From assembly GCF_008691045.1 (NCBI RefSeq), contig NZ_VMSO01000008.1:1-64000 (forward strand): a stretch of DNA of 64,000 bases, written 5' to 3'. The number at the start of each line of letters is the position of its first letter. Positions within the stretch are counted from its first letter, which is position 1. Source of the DNA: Mediterraneibacter catenae. GTDB taxonomy: Bacteria > Bacillota > Clostridia > Lachnospirales > Lachnospiraceae. Under the pieces are notes generated by a model. The model had not been told where the DNA came from. It did no database searches and saw only the letters and a list, made by a program, of their open reading frames with translations. The position numbers and the translations under genes were made by a program. Shown here piece by piece: positions 53,924-61,969 of the stretch.

Positions 53924-54514
53924 TTATTTCTCAGCGGCATCTAAATAACGATGCACACGGCAGGGATTGCCAAAGGCGACTGCTTTCTCGGGTATTGATC
54001 TTGTTACTACGCTTCCGGCACCGATCACTGCGTAATCTCCGATCGTCACGCCTGGAAGGATCACTGTCCCGCCGCCGATCCACACGTATTTCCCGATATG
54101 CACCGGCTCCGTCCTTGTTTTGATCGCAATTGCCTCATCTCCCTGAAACCAGAAGCGTTCTGTCCACTTTGTTTCATGGACTGCCGTGTATATTTTTACG
54201 TCAGGTCCCAGCAGCGTATTTTCGCCTATTGTGATCGCTCCGGTATCCAGAAGCGTACAGTTCAGATTTATAAATGCATTATCTCCAAGAAAAATATTCG
54301 TTCCGTAATCGATGTAAAACGGCTGATTTATCCGGCAGTTTTTCCCGAAGCTGCCCAGCATGGTCCGCAGCAGGTTCTCTTTTTGTTCTGTATCTGACGC
54401 CGGGATATCGTTGTATTTCTTCATCAGTTCTTTCGCCCTGTTATGAGCGGTACGCAGTTGTATATCCCGGGTGTCATAAAACTCCCCTGACTGTTTCTTT
54501 TCTAATTCTGTCAT
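53924..54514 (-). CDS. Maltose/galactoside-type O-acetyltransferase
   Basis: The start at ATG 54514 is chosen because the longer frame would begin inside the -10 box of its promoter; this gives 196 residues, the usual family length. N-terminal Mac domain (KKQSGEFYDTRDIQLRTAHN), then a left-handed beta-helix with hexapeptide repeats and the acetyl-CoA site around FINLNCTLLDTGAITIGENT and GPDVKIYTAVHETK (catalytic His). It transfers acetyl groups to sugars. A partial copy of its end survives at 50165-50257. Confidence 0.9.
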   Translation of the reverse strand: MTELEKKQSGEFYDTRDIQLRTAHNRAKELMKKYNDIPASDTEQKENLLRTMLGSFGKNCRINQPFYIDYGTNIFLGDNAFINLNCTLLDTGAITIGENTLLGPDVKIYTAVHETKWTERFWFQGDEAIAIKTRTEPVHIGKYVWIGGGTVILPGVTIGDYAVIGAGSVVTRSIPEKAVAFGNPCRVHRYLDAAEK

Positions 54515-54560
54515 GTCCTTTGACCTCTTTCTGTTCAAAACTCTCTCTTCTGTTGTCTCC

Positions 54561-54605
54561 ATTATAAAATTCTTCCGTTCCCACTGTCTAATACCTGTCT
54601 GCTAT
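54561..54605 (-). promoter_or_regulatory. LysR-boxed promoter of the acetyltransferase/flavodoxin/DUF4405 operon
   Basis: Minus strand: TAGACA (54585-54590) and TATAAT (54561-54566) with 18-base spacing. The box ATACCTGTCTGCTAT (54591-54605; ATA-N9-TAT) is directly upstream, as in the other operon. Transcription would begin about 40 bases before ATG 54514. Confidence 0.82.
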
Positions 54606-54631
54606 GAAAAACGATACGTTCTCGGTATATT

Positions 54632-54680
54632 AAAAAACGGCTGTGACACCAGTGTTACAACTGATATCACAGCCATTTTT
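54632..54680 (-). terminator. Terminator of the LysR gene
   Basis: A long stem (54632-54652 with 54661-54680, minor mismatches) followed on the minus strand by T6. It overlaps the LysR stop codon and separates it from the acetyltransferase operon. Confidence 0.85.
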
Positions 54681-55551
54681 AATGTTCCTGTATTGTCTGT
54701 ACGAAAAGTGACGCCGCCTGAGAAAACAGATGATTCTTTTTCCACAGGATCACACTCCTCGTCGTATGCTCCGGCAGGAGCCGGCGGAAACAGAGAGCGG
54801 GATCCGCATGTATGGACAGTGCACCGTCCAGACAGACCGCACAGCCCATCCCGGCTTCTACCAGCAATGCGGCGTTGGAAAGGAGATTGTAATACGCCGG
54901 AATATTCAGATGTTTTTCCTCACAATGCATCCAGTGGAGGACCTCGTTTTTGGCGTTCTCCCTTCCCGGCATGATCAGAGGATACTGCCGGATGTCCTCC
55001 ACGGTTATCGTATCCTTTTCTGCAAGCTCGTGATCATTTCTCAAAAGGAGTCCCCAAGTCTCTTTCTGGGGAAGCCTCACGTATTCAAACTTCGCAGTAT
55101 CGATCGGCTCCAGCACGAGTCCCAGATCCAGCAGGCCGCGCTCGAGCATCTCCTTGATATTGTCCGCCATCCCATTGTAAAGATCAAACTGGACATCCGG
55201 GTATTTGTCGCGGAATTCTTTCATGTAAAGAGCCAGCGCCCGGCATCCTACTGCTTCTGCCGCGCCGATCCTGATCGTTCCGCAGACGACACCTTTCTTA
55301 TCTTTAAATGTATGTTCCAGCTTGTCCGAGAGCTCTACGATCATTTCCGCCTGCTGCTTAAACAGAAATCCTTCATCTGTCAATGTCACTGACCGTTTCC
55401 CCCGGATCAGCAGCGCCGTTCCCAGTTCGTCTTCCAGCTCCATAAGCTGGCGGCTTAAGGTCGGCTGGGTAATATGAAGAATATCCGCAGCCCTTGTAAA
55501 GTTTCCTTCATCCGCTACTGTCAAAAAATATTTCAGCACGCGCAGTTCCAT
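54679..55551 (-). CDS. LysR-family transcriptional regulator
   Basis: A 290-residue regulator: winged helix at 1-60 (LRVLKYFLTVADEGNFTRAADILHITQPTLSRQLMELEDELG) and a periplasmic-binding-type effector domain (about 90-290) with CGTIRIGAAEAVGCRALALY. It stands upstream of two operons carrying the shared ATA-N9-TAT box and most likely controls both in response to a redox-active or electrophilic compound. The effector is unknown. Confidence 0.93.
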   Translation of the reverse strand: MELRVLKYFLTVADEGNFTRAADILHITQPTLSRQLMELEDELGTALLIRGKRSVTLTDEGFLFKQQAEMIVELSDKLEHTFKDKKGVVCGTIRIGAAEAVGCRALALYMKEFRDKYPDVQFDLYNGMADNIKEMLERGLLDLGLVLEPIDTAKFEYVRLPQKETWGLLLRNDHELAEKDTITVEDIRQYPLIMPGRENAKNEVLHWMHCEEKHLNIPAYYNLLSNAALLVEAGMGCAVCLDGALSIHADPALCFRRLLPEHTTRSVILWKKNHLFSQAASLFVQTIQEH

Positions 55552-55612
55552 CTCAATCGCCTCCGATTACATCTTCCTGTGATATCCCTATCTTCGATTC
55601 AAATCAGGATTT

Positions 55613-55903
55613 TTATTTCTTTGTAGGCATTGGAATAAATTCCAGTTTCAACTGCATTCCTAATCCCTGTGCAAGTTTTTTAACCATACTCAGGCTGGGA
55701 TTTCTCGTCCCGTTTTCAATGCGGCTGATATCTGCCTGCGTGATTCCTGTCCTGGCTGCTAAATCTTTCTGAGTCATATTCTGTTCTACTCTTGCCTCGA
55801 TCATTGCCTGAATAATATCATATTCCGGCTGCAATGCGTCATATTCCGCTTTTACTTCCGGATTTTGTAATGCTTTTTGTTTATAAGCTTTGTAACTACT
55901 CAT
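55613..55903 (-). CDS. HigA-type helix-turn-helix antitoxin
   Basis: I set the start at ATG 55903 (GGAGG 7 bases before), giving 96 residues. The XRE domain is C-terminal: MTQKKDLAARTGITQADISR without the doubled lysine (seen: NMTQKDLAARTGITQADISR), then IENGTRNPSLSMVKKLAQGL. It follows the toxin gene with an 8-base overlap, the reversed order typical of HigBA. It should neutralise the toxin and repress the promoter at 56273-56301. Confidence 0.88.
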   Translation of the reverse strand: MSSYKAYKQKALQNPEVKAEYDALQPEYDIIQAMIEARVEQNMTQKDLAARTGITQADISRIENGTRNPSLSMVKKLAQGLGMQLKLEFIPMPTKK

Positions 55904-56246
55904 CTCCATACCTCCGTTCATAGTCTGCTTTATATTTTTTTGCCAGTTCCTTTTCTGCTTTTGGTGTTTTCTGAGATTTTTTTACAAATCCATTTGTCAG
56001 TATTGCCTTCTTGCCTATGACAAAGAAATATAGAACTCTCGTAATATCTGATCCCTGCTTGGTGCGAAGTTCAAATATTCCATTTTCCAATGGTTTGGAA
56101 TAAGGGTCTCTCAGCAAAGGACCGTTTATTTCTAGCAAATCAATCGTTCTTAATGTTTTTGCCAATAGCTTAGGTTCCAAGGAATCTAAAAATTCCCGCA
56201 CCGGACATCTTCCATCTTCTGTATCATATAGGATTATCTCATACAT
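55896..56246 (-). CDS. HigB/Gp49-type RelE-superfamily toxin
   Basis: A 116-residue mRNA-interferase-type toxin (phage-derived Gp49-like family). Features: GRCPVREFLDSLEPKLLAKT, PYSKPLENGIFELRTKQGSD, RVLYFFVIGKKAILTNGFVK, and the KKSQKTPKAEKELAKKY tail. Relatives cleave mRNA in the ribosome. First gene of the pair, with AAAGGAG before ATG 56246. Confidence 0.9.
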   Translation of the reverse strand: MYEIILYDTEDGRCPVREFLDSLEPKLLAKTLRTIDLLEINGPLLRDPYSKPLENGIFELRTKQGSDITRVLYFFVIGKKAILTNGFVKKSQKTPKAEKELAKKYKADYERRYGDE

Positions 56247-56272
56247 TAGTATGCTCCTTTCTCTTTAATATC

Positions 56273-56301
56273 ATAATATGTTGTATTCAACATATTGTCA
56301 A
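56273..56301 (-). promoter_or_regulatory. Promoter and operator of the HigBA-type pair
   Basis: Minus strand: TTGACA (56296-56301) and TATTAT (56273-56278) with 17-base spacing. A perfect palindrome ATATGTTG-N4-CAACATAT (56276-56295) fills the spacer, so a bound antitoxin would block polymerase. Confidence 0.88.
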
Positions 56302-56436
56302 GCGCAATTGTTGAAAAATAATTGATGATACAGCCGTTTCCAAGAAGATAAAAAGTATTCTTATCAACACACAGGATTATACACACCCCATAGAAAAAAC
56401 GAGGTGACCATGCCCTCGTTTTCCCAATTACTATAA

Positions 56437-57750
56437 TTACTCTGAAATCCGGTAATGTGTATTCCGTCCTTTTCCTTCCTGAATGATCTGTCCATTCCCG
56501 ATCATCTTTTTCAACAACCGCCCGGATGTTGACTGGCTGATCCCCAGCTCCTCCTGAACATCCTTTCTTGTAAATGTACCCTGCTTTTTCGCCAGAGAAA
56601 GGATCATTTCTTCCTGATCTTCCTCTGCCGGCTTGTTAACGACCGTCTTCTTCGTCTCAGTCTGAACATTCAAATTCGGAAGTATGATCTTAAAAGCATT
56701 TTCAGAAGTTTCAATATCAGGCTTTTTCTCTGTTTCCGCGTAAGCCTCCCTTATTTTCCGCATCCCGGTTCCGTATGCTTCGATCAACTCCAGACGGTAA
56801 AATATATTGGCCAGTTTTACATTTCGGCACACGGAAATCCCCATCATCACATCGTTCAGGGTAACTCCGCTTAAAAGCCCTCCAATGGAAGTAAACTCGA
56901 TCCGGTCTGCGTAAAGACTTACAAAGCTGCTGGCGCGGTAGGAATATTCACGATGGATAAGCAGATTCAGAAGTGCCTCCCTCACCGCTGTCTCCGGATA
57001 GTCTCTCTGGTCGATCCGGTACAGTTTCTGGAATGAAGAATGGATCTGATTGCGAAAATCAATATAATCATACACTTCGTCCATCTGCTGAAACAGGGAG
57101 CCGGAAAATTCCTTCCGATCTTTAAACTGGCTCTGTGTAGTTCCTTCAAAAGCGGCCACCTTGATCGTATGCACACACTGATCTGACAGCAGCAGCCCTA
57201 GGTTTGTATAAACTCCGTCGTGCGTCATAATCCCCAGCGTTTTCATCTGTGCTTCGCCCAGAGGAAGATCCTTTTTGGCAAATTGCTTTTTTGCCGCTTC
57301 AAAAGTCAGTTCCTGATTTAAGGATCTCATATCCTCGAAATGATCTCCGTCCGTTTCTTTGATCATCCGGCGGATTGCCGTATTAGTCGCCGGTACTGAG
57401 GAATACCCTTGCCGAACATAAACCCCTTCCGGACGCAGCCCCTTTTTTGCAATATAATAAGGGCGTTCCGTTCCCTGCTGGATATCAACTGCAATGATCT
57501 GCTTTCCATCCTCATTTAACGTCTCATAGTGTAAGAACATCGTCAGATCCGGCTTTATTGCATCCCGGACCATATTGCTGACCTGCAGGGCTGCTCCGTC
57601 CGGGTCATCCAGTCCGATAACCGTTCCATCGTCCTGAACGCCAATATATAATTTCCCGCCTTCGCAGTTTGCAAACGCTATAATTTCTTTTTTTATATCA
57701 TCCACCACAACAGATTTTAATTCCACTGTTTCGCTTTCCTTAAAAACCAT
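56437..57750 (-). CDS. AlbA_2/Schlafen-domain ATP-binding regulator with winged helix
   Basis: A 437-residue protein. The AlbA_2 (divergent AAA-4) domain is at about 1-130: ESETVELKSVVVDDIKKEII, then FANCEGGKLYIGVQDDGTVIG. A C-terminal ATPase-like HATPase_c_4 region follows at about 240-350 (ETAVREALLNLLIHREYSYR, EAYGTGMRKIREAY). A winged helix lies at about 378-437 (KKQGTFTRKDVQEELGISQS). Such proteins act as transcription regulators in mobile or defence contexts. GGGAGG precedes ATG 57750. The repeated TTCTAACCA sites in its promoter suggest it controls itself. Confidence 0.88.
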   Translation of the reverse strand: MVFKESETVELKSVVVDDIKKEIIAFANCEGGKLYIGVQDDGTVIGLDDPDGAALQVSNMVRDAIKPDLTMFLHYETLNEDGKQIIAVDIQQGTERPYYIAKKGLRPEGVYVRQGYSSVPATNTAIRRMIKETDGDHFEDMRSLNQELTFEAAKKQFAKKDLPLGEAQMKTLGIMTHDGVYTNLGLLLSDQCVHTIKVAAFEGTTQSQFKDRKEFSGSLFQQMDEVYDYIDFRNQIHSSFQKLYRIDQRDYPETAVREALLNLLIHREYSYRASSFVSLYADRIEFTSIGGLLSGVTLNDVMMGISVCRNVKLANIFYRLELIEAYGTGMRKIREAYAETEKKPDIETSENAFKIILPNLNVQTETKKTVVNKPAEEDQEEMILSLAKKQGTFTRKDVQEELGISQSTSGRLLKKMIGNGQIIQEGKGRNTHYRISE

Positions 57751-57781
57751 CTTCTCTCCCTCCCAAAACTATTCTACCCAC

Positions 57782-57835
57782 ATTCTAACCTTTCTAACCA
57801 CTCTTGTCAATTATTGGTTAGAAAAGTGGTTAGAA
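57782..57835 (-). promoter_or_regulatory. Promoter with TTCTAACCA operators
   Basis: Minus strand: TTGACA (57805-57810) and TAGAAT (57782-57787) with 17-base spacing. The inverted pair TTCTAACCA (57792-57800) / TGGTTAGAA (57815-57823) with a 14-base gap brackets the -35. Two further half-sites lie at 57783-57790 (ATTCTAACC) and 57827-57835. This is a strong candidate for cooperative autorepression. Confidence 0.82.
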
Positions 57836-57916
57836 TAGCCAAATAGAGGATAAAACCTGTGCCCAAAACCCATATACCATGATTTTGTCACGTATATTAT
57901 AGATTATTCGTGGCAT

Positions 57917-57950
57917 ATTCTAACCATTCCTTTCATTTTATGGTTAGAAT
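57917..57950. promoter_or_regulatory. Second TTCTAACCA operator pair
   Basis: ATTCTAACCA (57917-57926) and TGGTTAGAAT (57941-57950) form an inverted repeat with the same 14-base gap as the first pair, 125 bases upstream. The two operators could be bridged by a DNA loop. Confidence 0.8.
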
Positions 57951-57986
57951 AGAAAACTGACCACAACAGATTATTATTGTTTTCTT

Positions 57987-58496
57987 TCAGGCGCTCGGCA
58001 GCTCGATCCAGTCTCGCATCAGGCACACGCTCGGCTCATCTTCTCTGGGAACCAGCCGGTAGCTGCATTCCCCGAACACTGTGCGCTTATCCTCAATCTC
58101 CATTCGGTACGCCTTATAGAAACGGTACTCCAGATTGGAAAGGATACAACGAAGCGTCTGCAAAGCCTCCCTCTGTGACGTAATGATCAGCTCCCGGTCA
58201 ATGCTGCGCTTTAAGAATAACAGCGATTTATACAGCTGAACTTCCGTCCGGTAAGGCCGGTATCCTTTTTTCTCCAGCCATCTGCAGAAAGCCACAGGAC
58301 CGCTCTCGACAATAACCCGCTCCGGATGATAATACTCATAACATTCCAGATTTGCCGTATTCAAAAGATACAGCATCTCCCGCACCTCATTTTCCGGCAT
58401 CTCATAAAAGCGCAGGAGAGAACGGTATAGATGGACATATCCCGGTAACGTGACAATGTATCGTGTACTCAATATCTCCCAACTGACCATTTTCAC
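57987..58496 (-). pseudogene. Unidentified C-terminal coding fragment of a conjugative-element gene
   Basis: A reading frame of 169 codons with no ribosome site; its first roughly 20 codons are the wrong-frame overlap with the replication-protein fragment. From about 58440 on it reads like real protein: GYVHLYRSLLRFYEMPENEV, ECYEYYHPERVIVESGPVAF, TSQREALQTLRCILSNLEYR and MRDWIELPSA at the end. I cannot name the family. It seems joined by deletion to the helix-turn-helix gene before it. Confidence 0.5.
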
Positions 58497-58737
58497 ACCG
58501 GAGGCGCCGTCTCGTCAGATATCCATACCGTTCCAGTTCTTTCAGCGCAGTACCGATAGAATCAACTCCCTCCTTACAGATCTGCGCCAGCCCTTTCGTG
58601 GTATAATCCCAATCCTCCGGGAGCGACAGCATCAGCGATAAAAGCCCTTTCGCTTTTAAAGACAGCTTCGGATTGCGAAGATGATGGTTGCTCATAATCG
58701 TAAAATCTTTTGTCTTTTCCACACGGAATACAGCCAT
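58402..58737 (-). pseudogene. Truncated helix-turn-helix (DUF6017-type) replication protein of a conjugative element
   Basis: The first roughly 95 residues are the conserved head of helix-turn-helix proteins of clostridial integrative elements: FRVEKTKDFTIMSNHHLRNP, LSLKAKGLLSLMLSLPEDWD, GDIEYTIH. The normal protein continues for a further 150-200 residues; here it ends after CHVTGICPSIPFSPALL in a shifted frame. The start ATG 58737 with GAGGAGG upstream is intact. Confidence 0.75.
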
Positions 58738-58765
58738 ACTGCGCGCCTCCTCTCTGTTGTCCTAT

Positions 58766-59287
58766 TTACAAATCGCGGTCTCTATGCTCATAATGCAGAT
58801 GCCCTGCTGATACCTTTGCATGATTTCTGATCTTAATATGCCTGTTCTCCTGATTTTTCAGGGCTTTCTTATACCCTTCATCCGTCAGGAAAAGACGCAT
58901 CCGGTCTCCTTTATCTCCAATTGGAGAGTCAGAAGATAATACATCAAAGACGATCATGTGCTTTGTATCCTCTGCAAATCTCTCCAGAGCCATAATGTCA
59001 TGTCCTTTCAGTTTATCCGCCCGGGACTGCCGTCTTGCTTCCGCAATCATTTCTCCGACTGTGCGGGGAGGATAAGGCAGCTTGTAATTGCTCTGAATAT
59101 CTTTCACTAGATCCATACATTCATCCGCCGACATATTCCGCAGCTTATCTGCCAGACTTTGAGCCGCTTCACGCTGCTTAGGATCTGTCGTATACCGGGC
59201 TGTAAGATAAAGCTCATTGAGCACTTTTGTCTGACAGTCTCCCTCGACCTGAAAGAGCTGCCGTTTTTCCAATTCATTCAATTCCAT
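58766..59287 (-). CDS. Conjugative-element associated protein
   Basis: A 173-residue cytoplasmic protein: MELNELEKRQLFQVEGDCQT, then LVKDIQSNYKLPYPPRTVGE, GHDIMALERFAEDTKHMIVF and RMRLFLTDEGYKKALKN. This set of motifs is carried by a family linked to clostridial integrative and conjugative elements, often next to the DUF6017-type gene, as here. Function unknown. AAAGGGG precedes ATG 59287. It appears complete while its neighbours are broken. Confidence 0.65.
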   Translation of the reverse strand: MELNELEKRQLFQVEGDCQTKVLNELYLTARYTTDPKQREAAQSLADKLRNMSADECMDLVKDIQSNYKLPYPPRTVGEMIAEARRQSRADKLKGHDIMALERFAEDTKHMIVFDVLSSDSPIGDKGDRMRLFLTDEGYKKALKNQENRHIKIRNHAKVSAGHLHYEHRDRDL

Positions 59288-59314
59288 ACTGTGTTCCCCT
59301 TTCTAAAAAAGGCA

Positions 59315-59356
59315 CAAAAAAAGCCCGACAGTAAAACTTAAAATTTACCATCGGGC
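59315..59356 (-). terminator. Terminator facing the conjugative-element remnant
   Basis: A 13-bp stem with two mismatches (59323-59335 with 59344-59356), followed on the minus strand by T7. It shields the genes at 58-59.3 kb from tRNA transcription. Confidence 0.75.
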
Positions 59357-59468
59357 AACATACCGGAACCCATCCAGCAACGCAATTCCGGTTCATTTTT
59401 CGGTTAACAATCTAATGCCTGCTTTTTCAGCAGACGGTCTATTTTGCCCCCGAGGGGCATGTTGCAAA

Positions 59469-59531
59469 GTCAAAGACCACGATGGTCTTTGACTCTCGCA
59501 GCAGTCGCCAAATGGACATGCAAGCATGTCC
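59469..59531. repeat. Pair of short hairpins downstream of the tRNA genes
   Basis: Two back-to-back inverted repeats: 59469-59479 with 59483-59493, and 59514-59521 with 59524-59531. They resemble REP-type intergenic repeats. The gene-free stretch 59288-59595 holds these and the two terminators. Confidence 0.55.
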
Positions 59532-59554
59532 GCCTGGCTCGTTGCCCGCGGAAA

Positions 59555-59586
59555 TAAATAAAACCCGTAAACGTTGAATTTACGGG
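59555..59586 (-). terminator. Terminator of the tRNA operon
   Basis: An 8-bp stem (59564-59571 with 59579-59586) followed on the minus strand by TTTTATTTATTT, 10 bases after the tRNA-Asn gene. Confidence 0.8.
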
Positions 59587-59595
59587 CTTTGTGAG

Positions 59596-59668
59596 CTCCC
59601 CCTGTTGGACTTGAACCAACGACACTTCGGTTAACAGCCGAATGCTCTACCGACTGAGCTAAGGAGGA
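59596..59668 (-). tRNA. tRNA-Asn (anticodon GTT)
   Basis: A 73-base cloverleaf on the minus strand: acceptor TCCTCCT pairing with AGGGGGA, D-arm GCTCAGTCGGTAGAGC, anticodon loop CTGTTAA, T-arm GTTGGTTCAAGTCCAAC, discriminator G. No CCA is encoded. Confidence 0.95.
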
Positions 59669-59712
59669 ATATTTAATTGTTACGGCATCGGCACTTCTCT
59701 GCTTCTGCCAAG

Positions 59713-59785
59713 TGGAGAATACGAGAGTCGAACTCGTGACCTCCTGCTTGCAAGGCAGGCGCTCTCCCAACTGAGCTAATCCCCC
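59713..59785 (-). tRNA. tRNA-Ala (anticodon TGC)
   Basis: A 73-base cloverleaf: acceptor GGGGGAT pairing with ATTCTCC, D-arm GCTCAGTTGGGAGAGC, anticodon loop CTTGCAA, T-arm TCACGAGTTCGACTCTCGT, discriminator A. First gene of a two-tRNA operon. Confidence 0.95.
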
Positions 59786-59814
59786 GGGAAATATGTTCTT
59801 GTAAGAACTTTTAT

Positions 59815-59843
59815 AAGATACCATATTTCCCAAAGGATGTCAA
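59815..59843 (-). promoter_or_regulatory. tRNA operon promoter
   Basis: Minus strand: TTGACA (59838-59843) and TATCTT (59815-59820) with 17-base spacing, about 30 bases before tRNA-Ala. Confidence 0.8.
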
Positions 59844-59853
59844 GATATTTTAT

Positions 59854-60672
59854 TTAAAATCCCAACAATCTGATAAGCAGCGGATTTGTATTATACAAGA
59901 ACCGGAGTACCTGACTCTTCTCCATCATATTAAAACATGCCTCTCCGGGACCTGTTGTATATGCCAGCGTCATGACCAGAAATCCGACCCAGACAATGAC
60001 CAGCGCCAGTACAAGACCGAGCGCACCCCCGGCAATATGATTCACAAGACCGAGCACCGGAAGTTCTCCGATAATATTCACTGCAAACATCAGCGCCTTT
60101 ACGATAATGATGGCAAGCAGGAATGTAACAAGGAAGGACAGCAGGTTCAGCACCAGTCTTGATATGTACGCTGCCACATAGCTCGGGAAACTGTTTACTC
60201 CCAGTTCACCGTATATAGTGCTGTTATTATTCTCTATAAGCTGGTCTTTCAGGAACTGCGGTATAGGAGCATTCTCTATCTCCTGGATCTGCGTGTCTTT
60301 CGGTATTTCCCCGATAAGATTCAGAATATCATCCGCCGTAATGCCCAGCATATCCCAATCCAGATTATTTAGATTCTCAAGATCTTCTTCAGACAGGCCA
60401 GCCAGAGGCGTACCGCTCAAATCAATCTGTGAAAGCTGTTCTTCCGTAATCTCCGGCATAAACGCCTCTACAATCTGTGCTTCGATATAGTCGTCCACCG
60501 GTGTATAATTTTCCAGTGCGTCTGCAACATAAGGCGACAGGATCGATACAAGTACAAGAGTCAGGACAGTCGAAAGGAGCGATATCCCCAGCTTGAGGAA
60601 TCCCCTGACATATCCCACTACAATACAGATAATAAATATTGTTGCAACAATAATCAAAAGCCAGTTATCCAT
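59854..60672 (-). CDS. CvpA-family membrane protein
   Basis: A 272-residue membrane protein. Four helices are seen: two near the N-terminus (about 5-50) and two near 170-200 and 215-240. They hold the CvpA-type GYVRGFLKLGISLLSTVLTL and GGALGLVLALVIVWVGF. A long soluble insert of about 110 residues rich in Leu and acids (EEDLENLNNLDWDMLGITAD) lies between helix pairs, longer than in E. coli CvpA (162 residues). The family is tied to colicin V production and, in other bacteria, to envelope stress; the role here is unknown. It follows the DUF5711 gene by 8 bases. Confidence 0.85.
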   Translation of the reverse strand: MDNWLLIIVATIFIICIVVGYVRGFLKLGISLLSTVLTLVLVSILSPYVADALENYTPVDDYIEAQIVEAFMPEITEEQLSQIDLSGTPLAGLSEEDLENLNNLDWDMLGITADDILNLIGEIPKDTQIQEIENAPIPQFLKDQLIENNNSTIYGELGVNSFPSYVAAYISRLVLNLLSFLVTFLLAIIIVKALMFAVNIIGELPVLGLVNHIAGGALGLVLALVIVWVGFLVMTLAYTTGPGEACFNMMEKSQVLRFLYNTNPLLIRLLGF

Positions 60673-60680
60673 AATTTCTC

Positions 60681-61877
60681 CTACCTCGTCAGATAAATTA
60701 TCCGCAATTCATCGACGCTCATCACATAGTATCTGTTTACACCGAAAGCACGGAACATCTCCTGGATTTCCACATCGAGATTTCCATGATATTTGATAAT
60801 TCCCGTCACTGTAACGATGCAGCATCTGCTCCCGTCAAACATGACAATCTCATCGCCGTCTATTCTGGCATTACTATACTTTCCTGGTATATCCCTTCCG
60901 ATCATCACTTCTCCGAGACGGTTATACAGACGAAGTTCATATCCTGATTTCTCCCGGTTCAGCAGAACCAGTCCTATATATTCATCCGAATGAAATACGC
61001 TCTGTATTTCCTGATCCAGACTGATCACTTTCTCTGCCCGGGGTGCATCAATTCCCTGATAAATCACCAGCGAATTATCACCGACAACTACAGACCGGTC
61101 ATCCCCCATGAAGAAAATATCTCCCACAATGGTATCAGCATACTCCTCTGAACTAACGATATTATCGGTCTTATCCTGCCCAGTCTCACCGAAATTATAA
61201 TAGACGACTCTTGATTTTTCAGCCGTGCCCTCAAAATAAATATAAGACACTGCCAGTGTGCTTCCGTCATCTGACATTTCCATCGCTGTCGGATATCCTG
61301 TTGTTCCAGGAGAGCCCTGCATCTCTGCAAGAGTATTTCCTGCTGCATCATAAACCATTATCGTCGGTGTAGTCTCGTTTCTCAGAAGCACACTGACAAC
61401 TCCCTGATCCGAGACCGCAATCTTCTCGATCGGAAGTGTCGTCTCTATCTCACCTTTTAATCCATCTTTCGAAAATACGAAGATATTATTTCCGCCATTA
61501 TCCGCTACGGCAAATGAATCCTCTTTTACCACAATAACCGGATTCTGTATCTGCATGGACTGCATCCACTGTTCTTCATTTTTCTTGTTCAGAAAAGCTA
61601 CTCCGTCACGGTTATATCTCACAATACCGTCCGCAAACTGCGCATAGCTGCTCGTATCCGAAATATCGGCAGAGTACTGTGCGGCCGTACGCGCCCTTCC
61701 GTATGACTGGTTTTTCATAAGAAGATAAGTTCCGCATACCGCGAGGAGTAGCAGTACTGCGATCACAAGTATCTTCCTCGCTTTTTCATAACGGATCCTG
61801 CGTACTTTCTTCATGATCCCGCTGAGATCATCCGGGGGCGTCAATATCCTGAGATATGGCTTTTTCTTTTGCGTCAT
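60681..61877 (-). CDS. DUF5711-family membrane-anchored protein
   Basis: A 398-residue protein with one membrane helix (about 33-52) after a basic head, then an outside domain of repeated beta units like a propeller. Examples: VIVVKEDSFAVADNGGNNIF, VVSVLLRNETTPTIMVYDAA, STLAVSYIYFEGTAEKSRVV. This matches DUF5711. It is transcribed with the CvpA gene from the promoter at 61941-61969. Confidence 0.85.
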   Translation of the reverse strand: MTQKKKPYLRILTPPDDLSGIMKKVRRIRYEKARKILVIAVLLLLAVCGTYLLMKNQSYGRARTAAQYSADISDTSSYAQFADGIVRYNRDGVAFLNKKNEEQWMQSMQIQNPVIVVKEDSFAVADNGGNNIFVFSKDGLKGEIETTLPIEKIAVSDQGVVSVLLRNETTPTIMVYDAAGNTLAEMQGSPGTTGYPTAMEMSDDGSTLAVSYIYFEGTAEKSRVVYYNFGETGQDKTDNIVSSEEYADTIVGDIFFMGDDRSVVVGDNSLVIYQGIDAPRAEKVISLDQEIQSVFHSDEYIGLVLLNREKSGYELRLYNRLGEVMIGRDIPGKYSNARIDGDEIVMFDGSRCCIVTVTGIIKYHGNLDVEIQEMFRAFGVNRYYVMSVDELRIIYLTR

Positions 61878-61940
61878 TCTAACTCCCCTTACTGCTGTTT
61901 TTCATCTTTCAAAATCTGTGCATATGTGTACAACGCAGTT

Positions 61941-61969
61941 ATTATAACATGCTTTTATGGCAATAGCAA
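61941..61969 (-). promoter_or_regulatory. Promoter of the DUF5711-cvpA operon
   Basis: Minus strand: TTGCTA (61964-61969) and TATAAT (61941-61946) with 17-base spacing. The -35 lies inside the last codons of the gene upstream. Confidence 0.75.

Noticed and set aside
59393-59833. 146-codon frame on the minus strand with GGLAQLGERLPCKQEV and SLAQSVEHSAVNRS segments
   Set aside because: This is the translation of the tRNA-Ala and tRNA-Asn genes and their flanks, a well-known false protein.
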